64,000 nt of DNA from Bombus terrestris (lineage: Eukaryota > Arthropoda > Insecta > Hymenoptera > Apidae), in the NCBI RefSeq assembly GCF_910591885.1, contig NC_063275.1, positions 5,320,501 through 5,384,500 of the forward strand. Direction: 5' to 3'. This document shows positions 49,910 through 62,700 of this stretch, piece after piece. The translations under genes and the position numbers were made by a program. The notes beneath the pieces are model-generated. The model was not told the DNA's origin and did no database searches. It saw only the letters and a program-made list of their open reading frames with translations. Position 1 is the stretch's first letter. Every line of letters begins with the position of its first letter.

Positions 49910-52900
49910 TAAACGTGCGTCTCAATCCAATTCATTGGCACGTAGGCACATAGAAATAATTGCACCTGTCCGAAGAGCCGGAAGATTTTATCGAATTGCT
50001 CACTGAGCAAAGTTTACATGTTATCAATAGTTTTACACAAAGAGTAATAGTTCGACGAAGTACAGTGCAACGTGAGTACCAGTATCGCTGAGAAAACTTG
50101 GAAATAACCGGAAATAAATGTAAGGAAATATAAAGTATATGTATAACCAGGAAGTTGAAACTAATGAAAATATATGTTAGGAATTATATAGAATGTGTGT
50201 AGCATAAAATTGTAATCGTTGCTCGCTCCGCACGCTCGTAAAAAAATGGTCCAACCTCACAACCGATCCGGCTCGCTCGCAAATTTGAAGTAAATCGCCT
50301 CCATATCGAAGGACGAACGCAGGTGGGGTTGGCTTTAGGTTAGGCTATAGTTTTTCGAGCGAGCGCAGCGAGCGAGCAATGCCTAAACGTGCATCTCAAA
50401 CCAATTGATTGGCACGTAGGTACATAGAAATATTTGCACCAGCCCGAGGAGCCGGAAGCTTTTATCGAATTGCTCACTGAGCAAAGTTTACATGTTATCA
50501 ATAGTTTTACACAAAGAGTAATAGTTCGACGAAGTACAGTGCAACGTGAGTACCAGTATCGCTGAGAAAACTTGGAAATAACCGGAACTAAATGTAAGGA
50601 AATATAAAGTATATGTATAACCAGGAAGTTGAAACTAATGAAAATATATGTTAGGAACTATGAAGTATGTGTGTAGCATGAAAATTGTAATCGTTGCTTG
50701 CTCGCAGCGTGCGCTCGTAATAATCTAGTCCAACCTCACAACCGATGCGGCTCGCTCTCAAATTTGAAGTAAATCGCCTTCTTATCGAAGGTCGAACGCC
50801 AGTGGGATTGGTTTTATGTTAGGCTTTAGTTTTTCGAGCGAGCGCAGCGAGCGAGCAATGCCTAAACGTGCGTCTCAATCCAATTCATTGGCACGTAGGC
50901 ACATAGAAATAATTGCACCTGCCCGAAGAGCCGGAAGCTTTTATCGAATTGCTCACTGAGCAAAGTTTACATGTTATCAATAGTTTTACACAAAGAGTAA
51001 TAGTTCGACGAAGTACAGAGCAACGTGAGTACCAGTATCGCTGAGAAAACTTGGAAATAACCGGAACTAAATGTAAGGAAATATAAAGTATATGTATAAC
51101 CAGGAAGCTGAAACTAATGAAAATATATGTTAGGAATTATATAGAATGTGTGTAGCATAAAATTGTAATCGTTGCTCGCTCCGCACGCTCGTAAAAAAAT
51201 GGTCCAACCTCACAACAGATCCTGCTCGCTCGCAAATGTGAAGTAAATCGCCTCCATATCGAAGGACGAACGCAGGTGGGATTGGTTTTAGGTTAGGCTA
51301 TAGTTTTTCGAGCGAGCGCAGCGAGCGAGCAATGCGTAAACGTGCGTCACAAACCAATTGATTGGCACGAAGGTACATAGAAATATTTGCACCAGCCCGA
51401 GGAGCCGGAAGCTTTTATCGAATTGCCCACTGAGCAAAGTTTACATGTTATCAATAGTTTTACACAAAGAGTAATAGTTCGACGAAGTAAAGTGCAACGT
51501 GAGTACCAGTATCGCTGAGAAAACTTGGAAATAACCGGAACTAAATGTAAGGAAATATAAAGTATATGTATAACCAGGAAGTTGAAACTAATGAAAATAT
51601 ATGTTAGGAACTATGAAGTATGTGTGTAGCATGAAAATTGTAATCGTTGCTTGCTCGCAGCGTGCGCTCGTAAAAATCTAGTCCAACCTCACAACCGATG
51701 CGGCTCGCTCTCAAATTTGAAGTAAATCGCCTTCTTATCGAAGGTCGAACGCCAGTGGGATTGGTTTTAGGTTAGGCTATAGTTTTTCGAGCGAGCGCAG
51801 CGAGCGAGCAATGCCTAAACGTGCATCTCAAACCAATTGATTGGCACGTAGGTACATAGAAATATTTGCACCAGCCCGAGGAGCCGGAAGCTTTTATCGA
51901 ATTGCTCACTGAGCAAAGTTTACATGTTATCAATAGTTTTACACAAAGAGTAATAGTTCGACGAAGTACAGTGCAACGTGAGTACCAGTATCGCTGAGAA
52001 AACTTGGAACTAACCGGAACTAAATGTAAGGAAATATAAAGTATATGTATAACCAGGAAGTTGAAACTAATGAAAATATATGTTAGGAACTATGAAGTGT
52101 GTGTGTAGCATGAAAATTGTAATCGTTGCTTGCTCGCAGCGTGCGCTCGTAAAAATCTAGTCCAACCTCACAACCGATGCGGCTCGCTCTCAAATTTGAA
52201 GTAAATCGCCTTCTTATCGAAGGTCGAACGCCAGTGGGATTGGTTTTATGTTAGGCTATAGTTTTTCGAGCGAGCGCAGCGAGCGAGCAATGCCTAAACG
52301 TGCGTCTCAATCCAATTCATTGGCACGTAGGCACATAGAAATAATTGCACCTGTCCGAAGAGCCGGAAGATTTTATCGAATTGCTCACTGAGCAAAGTTT
52401 ACATGTTATCAATAGTTTTACACAAAGAGTAATAGTTCGACGAAGTACAGTGCAACGTGAGTACCAGTATCGCTGAGAAAACTTGGAAATAACCGGAAAT
52501 AAATGTAAGGAAATATAAAGTATATGTATAACCAGGAAGTTGAAACTAATGAAAATATATGTTAGGAATTATATAGAATGTGTGTAGCATAAAATTGTAA
52601 TCGTTGCTCGCTCCGCACGCTCGTAAAAAAATGGTCCAACCTCACAACCGATCCGGCTCGCTCGCAAATTTGAAGTAAATCGCCTCCATATCGAAGGACG
52701 AACGCAGGTGGGGTTGGCTTTAGGTTAGGCTATAGTTTTTCGAGCGAGCGCAGCGAGCGAGCAATGCCTAAACGTGCATCTCAAACCAATTGATTGGCAC
52801 GTAGGTACATAGAAATATTTGCACCAGCCCGAGGAGCCGGAAGCTTTTATCGAATTGCTCACTGAGCAAAGTTTACATGTTATCAATAGTTTTACACAAA

Positions 52901-55900
52901 GAGTAATAGTTCGACGAAGTACAGTGCAACGTGAGTACCAGTATCGCTGAGAAAACTTGGAAATAACCGGAACTAAATGTAAGGAAATATAAAGTATATG
53001 TATAACCAGGAAGTTGAAACTAATGAAAATATATGTTAGGAACTATGAAGTATGTGTGTAGCATGAAAATTGTAATCGTTGCTTGCTCGCAGCGTGCGCT
53101 CGTAATAATCTAGTCCAACCTCACAACCGATGCGGCTCGCTCTCAAATTTGAAGTAAATCGCCTTCTTATCGAAGGTCGAACGCCAGTGGGATTGGTTTT
53201 ATGTTAGGCTATAGTTTTTCGAGCGAGCGCAGCGAGCGAGCAATGCCTAAACGTGCGTCTCAATCCAATTCATTGGCACGTAGACACATAGAAATAATTG
53301 CACCTGCCCGAAGAGCCGGAAGCTTTTATCGAATTGCTCACTGAGCAAAGTTTACATGTTATCAAAAGTTTTACACAAAGAGTAATAGTTCGACGAAGTA
53401 CAGTGCAACGTGAGTACCAGTATCGCTGAGAAAACTTGGAAATAACCGGAACTAAATGTAAGGAAATATAAAGTATATGTATAACCAGGAAGTTGAAACT
53501 AATGAAAATATATGTTAGGAACTATGAAGTATGTGTGTAGCATGAAAATTGTAATCGTTGCTTGCTCGCAGCGTGCGCTCGTAAAAATCTAGTCCAACCT
53601 CACAACCGATGCGGCTCGCTCTCAAATTTGAAGTAAATCGCCTTCTTATCGAAGGTCGAACGCCAGTGGGATTGGTTTTATGTTAGGCTTTAGTTTTTCG
53701 AGCGAGCGCAGCGAGCGAGCAATGCCTAAACGTGCGTCTCAATCCAATTCATTGGCACGTAGGCACATAGAAATAATTGCACCTGCCCGAAGAGCCGGAA
53801 GCTTTTATCGAATTGCTCACTGAGCAAAGTTTACATGTTATCAATAGTTTTACACAAAGAGTAATAGTTCGACGAAGTACAGAGCAACGTGAGTACCAGT
53901 ATCGCTGAGAAAACTTGGAAATAACCGGAACTAAATGTAAGGAAATATAAAGTATATGTATAACCAGGAAGCTGAAACTAATGAAAATATATGTTAGGAA
54001 TTATATAGAATGTGTGTAGCATAAAATTGTAATCGTTGCTCGCTCCGCACGCTCGTAAAAAAATGGTCCAACCTCACAACAGATCCTGCTCGCTCGCAAA
54101 TGTGAAGTAAATCGCCTCCATATCGAAGGACGAACGCAGGTGGGATTGGTTTTAGGTTAGGCTATAGCTTTTCGAGCGAGCGCAGCGAGCGAGCAATGCG
54201 TAAACGTGCGTCACAAACCAATTGATTGGCACGAAGGTACATAGAAATATTTGCACCAGCCCGAGGAGCCGGAAGCTTTTATCGAATTGCCCACTGAGCA
54301 AAGTTTACATGTTATCAATAGTTTTACACAAAGAGTAATAGTTCGACGAAGTAAAGTGCAACGTGAGTACCAGTATCGCTGAGAAAACTTGGAAATAACC
54401 GGAACTAAATGTAAGGAAATATTAAGTATATGTATAACCAGGAAGTTGAAACTAATGAAAATATATGTTAGGAACTATGAAGTATGTGTGTAGCATGAAA
54501 ATTGTAATCGTTGCTTGCTCGCAGCGTGCGCTCGTAAAAATCTAGTCCAACCTCACAACCGATGCGGCTCGCTCTCAAATTTGAAGTAAATCGCCTTCTT
54601 ATCGAAGGTCGAACGCCAGTGGGATTGGTTTTAGGTTAGGCTATAGTTTTTCGAGCGAGCGCAGCGAGCGAGCAATGCCTAAACGTGCATCTCAAACCAA
54701 TTGATTGTCACGTAGGTACATAGAAATATTTGCACCAGCCCGAGGAGCCGGAAGCTTTTATCGAATTGCTCACTGAGCAAAGTTTACATGTTATCAATAG
54801 TTTTACACAAAGAGTAATAGTTCGACGAAGTACAGTGCAACGTGAGTACCAGTATCGCTGAGAAAACTTGGAAATAACCGGAACTAAATGTAAGGAAATA
54901 TAAAGTACATGTATAACCAGGAAGTTGAAACTAATGAAAATATATGTTAGGAACTATGAAGTATGTGTGTAGCATGAAAATTGTAATCGTTGCTTGCTCG
55001 CAGCGTGCGCTCGTAAAAATCTATTCCAACCTCACAACCGATGCGGCTCGCTCTCAAATTTGAAGTAAATCGCCTTCTTATCGAAGGTCGAACGCCAGTG
55101 GGATTGGTTTTATGTTAGGCTATAGTTTTTCGAGCGAGCGCAGCGAGCGAGCAATGCCTAAACGTGCGTCTCAATCCAATTCATTGACACGTAGGCACAT
55201 AGAAATAATTGCACCTGCCCGAAGAGCCGGAAGCTTTTATCGAATTGCTCACTGAGCAAAGTTTACATTTTATCAATTGTTTTACACAAAGAGTAATAGT
55301 TCGACGAAGTACAGTGCAACGTGAGTACCAGTATCGCTGAGAAAACTTGGAACTAACCGGAACTAAATGTAAGGAAATATAAAGTATATGTATAACCAGG
55401 AAGTTGAAACTAATGAAAATATATGTTAGGAACTATGAAGTGTGTGTGTAGCATGAAAATTGTAATCGTTGCTTGCTCGCAGCGTGCGCTCGTAAAAATC
55501 TAGTCCAACCTCACAACCGATGCGGCTCGCTCTCAAATTTGAAGTAAATCGCCTTCTTATCGAAGGTCGAACGCCAGTGGGATTGGTTTTATGTTAGGCT
55601 ATAGTTTTTCGAGCGAGCGCAGCGAGCGAGCAATGCCTAAACGTGCGTCTCAATCCAATTCATTGGCACGTAGGCACATAGAAATAATTGCACCTGTCCG
55701 AAGAGCCGGAAGATTTTATCGAATTGCTCACTGAGCAAAGTTTACATGTTATCAATAGTTTTACACAAAGAGTAATAGTTCGACGAAGTACAGTGCAACG
55801 TGAGTACCAGTATCGCTGAGAAAACTTGGAAATAACCGGAAATAAATGTAAGGAAATATAAAGTATATGTATAACCAGGAAGTTGAAACTAATGAAAATA

Positions 55901-56709
55901 TATGTTAGGAATTATATAGAATGTGTGTAGCATAAAATTGTAATCGTTGCTCGCTCCGCACGCTCGTAAAAAAATGGTCCAACCTCACAACCGATCCGGC
56001 TCGCTCGCAAATTTGAAGTAAATCGCCTCCATATCGAAGGACGAACGCAGGTGGGGTTGGCTTTAGGTTAGGCTATAGTTTTTCGAGCGAGCGCAGCGAG
56101 CGAGCAATGCCTAAACGTGCATCTCAAACCAATTGATTGGCACGTAGGTACATAGAAATATTTGCACCAGCCCGAGGAGCCGGAAGCTTTTATCGAATTG
56201 CTCACTGAGCAAAGTTTACATGTTATCAATAGTTTTACACAAAGAGTAATAGTTCGACGAAGTACAGTGCAACGTGAGTACCAGTATCGCTGAGAAAACT
56301 TGGAAATAACCGGAACTAAATGTAAGGAAATATAAAGTATATGTATAACCAGGAAGTTGAAACTAATGAAAATATATGTTAGGAACTATGAAGTATGTGT
56401 GTAGCATGAAAATTGTAATCGTTGCTTGCTCGCAGCGTGCGCTCGTAAAAATCTATTCCAACCTCACAACCGATGCGGCTCGCTCTCAAATTTGAAGTAA
56501 ATCGCCTTCTTATCGAAGGTCGAACGCCAGTGGGATTGGTTTTATGTTAGGCTATAGTTTTTCGAGCGAGCGCAGCGAGCGAGCAATGCCTAAACGTGCG
56601 TCTCAATCCAATTCATTGACACGTAGGCACATAGAAATAATTGCACCTGCCCGAAGAGCCGGAAGCTTTTATCGAATTGCTCACTGAGCAAAGTTTACAT
56701 GTTATCAAC
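49910..56709 (+). repeat. Mosaic of re-used blocks in the B-rich territory
   Basis: A dimer marked by CTGTCCGAAG, GGAAGATTTTATC, GGAAATAAATG and GGGGTTGGCTTTAGG occurs at 49910, 52295 and 55638, at unequal spacings of 2,385 and 3,343 bp. A second pair, marked by ACAGAGCAACG, GAAGCTGAAAC, ACAGATCCTGC and AAATGTGAAG, then an H4-B monomer with AAAGTGC, occurs at 50863 and 53727 (2,864 bp apart). The sequence reads as overlapping duplications of slightly different length. No non-satellite sequence is present. Confidence 0.85.
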
Positions 56710-59700
56710 AGTTTTACACAAAGAGTAATAGTTCGACGAAGTACAGTGCAACGTGAGTACCAGTATCGCTGAGAAAACTTGGAAATAACCGGAACTAAAT
56801 GTAAGGAAATATAAAGTATATGTATAACCAGGAAGTTGAAACTAATGAAAATATATGTTAGGAATTATATAGAATGTGTGTAGCATAAAATTGTAATCGT
56901 TGCTCGCTCCGCACGCTCGTAAAAAAATGGTCCAACCTCACAACCGATCCGGCTCGCTCGCAAATTTGAAGTAAATCGCCTCCATATCGAAGGACGAACG
57001 CAGGTGGGATTGGTTTTAGGTTAGGCTATAGTTTTTCGAGCGAGCGCAGCGAGCGAGCAATGCGTAAACGTGCGTCACAAACCAATTGATTAGCACGTAG
57101 GTACACAGAAATATTTGCACCTGAACGAGGAGCCGGAAGCTTTTATCGAATTGCTCACTGAGCAAAGTTTACATGTTATCAATTGTTTTACACAAAGAGT
57201 AATAGTTCGACGAAGTACAGTGCAACGTGAGTACCAGTATCGCTGAGAAAACTTGGAACTAACCGGAACTAAATGTAAGGAAATATAAAGTATATGTATA
57301 ACCAGGAAGTTGAAACTAATGAAAATATATGTTAGGAACTATGAAGTGTGTGTGTAGCATGAAAATTGTAATCGTTGCTTGCTCGCAGCGTGCGCTCGTA
57401 AAAATCTAGTCCAACCTCACAACCGATGCGGCTCGCTCTCAAATTTGAAGTAAATCGCCTTCTTATCGAAGGTCGAACGCCAGTGGGATTGGTTTTATGT
57501 TAGGCTATAGTTTTTCGAGCGAGCGCAGCGAGCGAGCAACGCCTAAACGTGCGTCTCAATCCAATTCATTGGCACGTAGGCACATAGAAATAATTGCACC
57601 TGTCCGAAGAGCCGGAAGATTTTATCGAATTGCTCACTGAGCAAAGTTTACATGTTATCAATAGTTTTACACAAAGAGTAATAGTTCGACGAAGTACAGT
57701 GCAACGTGAGTACCAGTATCGCTGAGAAAACTTGGAAATAACCGGAACTAAATGTAAGGAAATATAAAGTATATGTATAACCAGGAAGTTGAAACTAATG
57801 AAAATATATGTTAGGAATTATATAGAATGTGTGTAGCATAAAATTGTAATCGTTGCTCGCTCCGCACGCTCGTAAAAAAATGGTCCAACCTCACAACCGA
57901 TCCGGCTCGCTCGCAAATTTGAATTAAATCGCCTCCATATCGAAGGACGAACGCAGGTGGGATTGGTTTTAGGTTAGGCTATAGTTTTTCGAGCGAGCGC
58001 AGCGAGCGAGCAATGCCTAAACGTGCATCTCAAACCAATTGATTGGCACGTAGGTACATAGAAATATTTGCACCAGCCCGAGGAGCCGGAAGCTTTTATC
58101 GAATTGCTCACTGAGCAAAGTTTACATGTTATCAATTGTTTTACACAAAGAGTAATAGTTCGACGAAGTACAGTGCAACGTGAGTACCAGTATCGCTGAG
58201 AAAACTTGGAACTAACCGGAACTAAATGTAAGGAAATATAAAGTATATGTATAACCAGGAAGTTGAAACTAATGAAAATATATGTTAGGAACTATGAAGT
58301 ATGTGTGTAGCATGAAAATTGTAATCGTTGCTTCCTCGCAGCGTGCGCTCGTAAAAATCTAGTCCAACCTCACAACCGATGCGGCTCGCTCTCAAATTTG
58401 AAGTAAATCGCCTTCTTATCGAAGGTCGAACGCCAGTGGGATTGGTTTTATGTTAGGCTATAGTTTTTCGAGCGAGCGCAGCGAGCGAGCAATGCCTAAA
58501 CGTGCGTCACAAACCAATTGATTGGCACGAAGGTACATAGAAATATTTGCACCAGCCCGAGGAGCCGGAAGCTTTTATCGAATTGCCCACTGAGCAAAGT
58601 TTACATGTTATCAATAGTTTTACACAAAGAGTAATAGTTCGACGAAGTAAAGTGCAACGTGAGTACCAGTATCGCTGAGAAAACTTGGAAATAACCGGAA
58701 CTAAATGTAAGGAAATATAAAGTATATGTATAACCAGGAAGTTGAAACTAATGAAAATATATGTTAGGAATTATATAGAATGTGTGTAGCATAAAATTGT
58801 AATCGTTGCTCGCTCCGCACGCTCGTAAAAAAATGGTCCAACCTCACAACCGATCCGGCTCGCTCGCAAATTTGAACTAAATCGCCTCCATATCGAAGGA
58901 CGAACGCAGGTGGGATTGGTTTTAGGTTAGGCTATAGTTTTTCGAGCGAGCGCAGCGAGCGAGCAATGCGTAAACGTGCGTCACAAACCAATTGATTGGC
59001 ACGAAGGTACATAGAAATATTTGCACCAGCCCGAGGAGCCGGAAGCTTTTATCGAATTGCTCACTGAGCAAAGTTTACATGTTATCAATAGTTTTACACA
59101 AAGAGTAATAGTTCGACGAAGTAAAGTGCAACGTGAGTACCAGTATCGCTGAGAAAACTTGGAAATAACCGGAACTAAATGTAAGGAAATATAAAGTATA
59201 TGTATAACCAGGAAGTTGAAACTAATGAAAATATATGTTAGGAACTATGAAGTATGTGTGTAGCATGAAAATTGTAATCGTTGCTTGCTCGCAGCGTGCG
59301 CTCGTAAAAATCTAGTCCAACCTCACAACCGTTGCGGCTCGCTCTCAAATTTGAAGTAAATCGCCTTCTTATCGAAGGTCGAACGCCAGTGGGATTGGTT
59401 TTAGGTTAGGCTATAGTTTTTCGAACGAGCGCAGCGAGCGAGCAATGTCTAAACGTGCATCTCAAACCAATTGATTGGCACGTAGGTACATAGAAATATT
59501 TGCACCAGCCCGAGGAGCCGGAAGCTTTTATCGAATTGCTCACTGAGCAAAGTTTACATGTTATCAATAGTTTTACACAAAGAGTAATAGTTCGACGAAG
59601 TACAGTGCAACGTGAGTACCAGTATCGCTGAGAAAACTTGGAAATAACCGGAACTAAATGTAAGGAAATATAAAGTATATGTATAACCAGGAAGTTGAAA

Positions 59701-62700
59701 CTAATGAAAATATATGTTAGGAATTATATAGAATGTGTGTAGCATAAAATTGTAATCGTTGCTCGCTCCGCACGCTCGTAAAAAAATGGTCCAACCTCAC
59801 AACCGATCCGGCTCGCTCGCAAATTTGAAGTAAATCGCCTCCATATCGAAGGACGAACGCAGGTGGGATTGGTTTTAGGTTAGGCTATAGTTTTTCGAGC
59901 GAGCGCAGCGAGCGAGCAATGCGTAAACGTGCGTCACAAACCAATTGATTAGCACGTAGGTACACAGAAATATTTGCACCTGAACGAGGAGCCGGAAGCT
60001 TTTATCGAATTGCTCACTGAGCAAAGTTTACATGTTATCAATTGTTTTACACAAAGAGTAATAGTTCGACGAAGTACAGTGCAACGTGAGTACCAGTATC
60101 GCTGAGAAAACTTGGAACTAACCGGAACTAAATGTAAGGAAATATAAAGTATATGTATAACCAGGAAGTTGAAACTAATGAAAATATATGTTAGGAACTA
60201 TGAAGTGTGTGTGTAGCATGAAAATTGTAATCGTTGCTTGCTCGCAGCGTGCGCTCGTAAAAATCTAGTCCAACCTCACAACCGATGCGGCTCGCTCTCA
60301 AATTTGAAGTAAATCGCCTTCTTATCGAAGGTCGAACGCCAGTGGGATTGGTTTTATGTTAGGCTATAGTTTTTCGAGCGAGCGCAGCGAGCGAGCAACG
60401 CCTAAACGTGCGTCTCAATCCAATTCATTGGCACGTAGGCACATAGAAATAATTGCACCTGTCCGAAGAGCCGGAAGATTTTATCGAATTGCTCACTGAG
60501 CAAAGTTTACATGTTATCAATAGTTTTACACAAAGAGTAATAGTTCGACGAAGTACAGTGCAACGTGAGTACCAGTATCGCTGAGAAAACTTGGAAATAA
60601 CCGGAACTAAATGTAAGGAAATATAAAGTATATGTATAACCAGGAAGTTGAAACTAATGAAAATATATGTTAGGAATTATATAGAATGTGTGTAGCATAA
60701 AATTGTAATCGTTGCTCGCTCCGCACGCTCGTAAAAAAATGGTCCAACCTCACAACCGATCCGGCTCGCTCGCAAATTTGAATTAAATCGCCTCCATATC
60801 GAAGGACGAACGCAGGTGGGATTGGTTTTAGGTTAGGCTATAGTTTTTCGAGCGAGCGCAGCGAGCGAGCAATGCCTAAACGTGCATCTCAAACCAATTG
60901 ATTGGCACGTAGGTACATAGAAATATTTGCACCAGCCCGAGGAGCCGGAAGCTTTTATCGAATTGCTCACTGAGCAAAGTTTACATGTTATCAATTGTTT
61001 TACACAAAGAGTAATAGTTCGACGAAGTACAGTGCAACGTGAGTACCAGTATCGCCGAGAAAACTTGGAACTAACCGGAACTAAATGTAAGGAAATATAA
61101 AGTATATGTATAACCAGGAAGTTGAAACTAATGAAAATATATGTTAGGAACTATGAAGTATGTGTGTAGCATGAAAATTGTAATCGTTGCTTCCTCGCAG
61201 CGTGCGCTCGTAAAAATCTAGTCCAACCTCACAACCGATGCGGCTCGCTCTCAAATTTGAAGTAAATCGCCTTCTTATCGAAGGTCGAACGCCAGTGGGA
61301 TTGGTTTTATGTTAGGCTATAGTTTTTCGAGCGAGCGCAGCGAGCGAGCAATGCCTAAACGTGCGTCACAAACCAATTGATTGGCACGAAGGTACATAGA
61401 AATATTTGCACCAGCCCGAGGAGCCGGAAGCTTTTATCGAATTGCCCACTGAGCAAAGTTTACATGTTATCAATAGTTTTACACAAAGAGTAATAGTTCG
61501 ACGAAGTAAAGTGCAACGTGAGTACCAGTATCGCTGAGAAAACTTGGAAATAACCGGAACTAAATGTAAGGAAATATAAAGTATATGTATAACCAGGAAG
61601 TTGAAACTAATGAAAATATATGTTAGGAATTATATAGAATGTGTGTAGCATAAAATTGTAATCGTTGCTCGCTCCGCACGCTCGTAAAAAAATGGTCCAA
61701 CCTCACAACCGATCCGGCTCGCTCGCAAATTTGAACTAAATCGCCTCCATATCGAAGGACGAACGCAGGTGGGATTGGTTTTAGGTTAGGCTATAGTTTT
61801 TCGAGCGAGCGCAGCGAGCGAGCAATGCGTAAACGTGCGTCACAAACCAATTGATTGGCACGAAGGTACATAGAAATATTTGCACCAGCCCGAGGAGCCG
61901 GAAGCTTTTATCGAATTGCTCACTGAGCAAAGTTTACATGTTATCAATAGTTTTACACAAAGAGTAATAGTTCGACGAAGTAAAGTGCAACGTGAGTACC
62001 AGTATCGCTGAGAAAACTTGGAAATAACCGGAACTAAATGTAAGGAAATATAAAGTATATGTATAACCAGGAAGTTGAAACTAATGAAAATATATGTTAG
62101 GAACTATGAAGTATGTGTGTAGCATGAAAATTGTAATCGTTGCTTGCTCGCAGCGTGCGCTCGTAAAAATCTAGTCCAACCTCACAACCGTTGCGGCTCG
62201 CTCTCAAATTTGAAGTAAATCGCCTTCTTATCGAAGGTCGAACGCCAGTGGGATTGGTTTTAGGTTAGGCTATAGTTTTTCGAACGAGCGCAGCGAGCGA
62301 GCAATGTCTAAACGTGCATCTCAAACCAATTGATTGGCACGTAGGTACATAGAAATATTTGCACCAGCCCGAGGAGCCGGAAGCTTTTATCGAATTGCTC
62401 ACTGAGCAAAGTTTACATGTTATCAATAGTTTTACACAAAGAGTAATAGTTCGACGAAGTACAGTGCAACGTGAGTACCAGTATCGCTGAGAAAACTTGG
62501 AAATAACCGGAACTAAATGTAAGGAAATATAAAGTATATGTATAACCAGGAAGTTGAAACTAATGAAAATATATGTTAGGAATTATATAGAATGTGTGTA
62601 GCATAAAATTGTAATCGTTGCTCGCTCCGCACGCTCGTAAAAAAATGGTCCAACCTCACAACCGATCCGGCTCGCTCGCAAATTTGAAGTAAATCGCCTC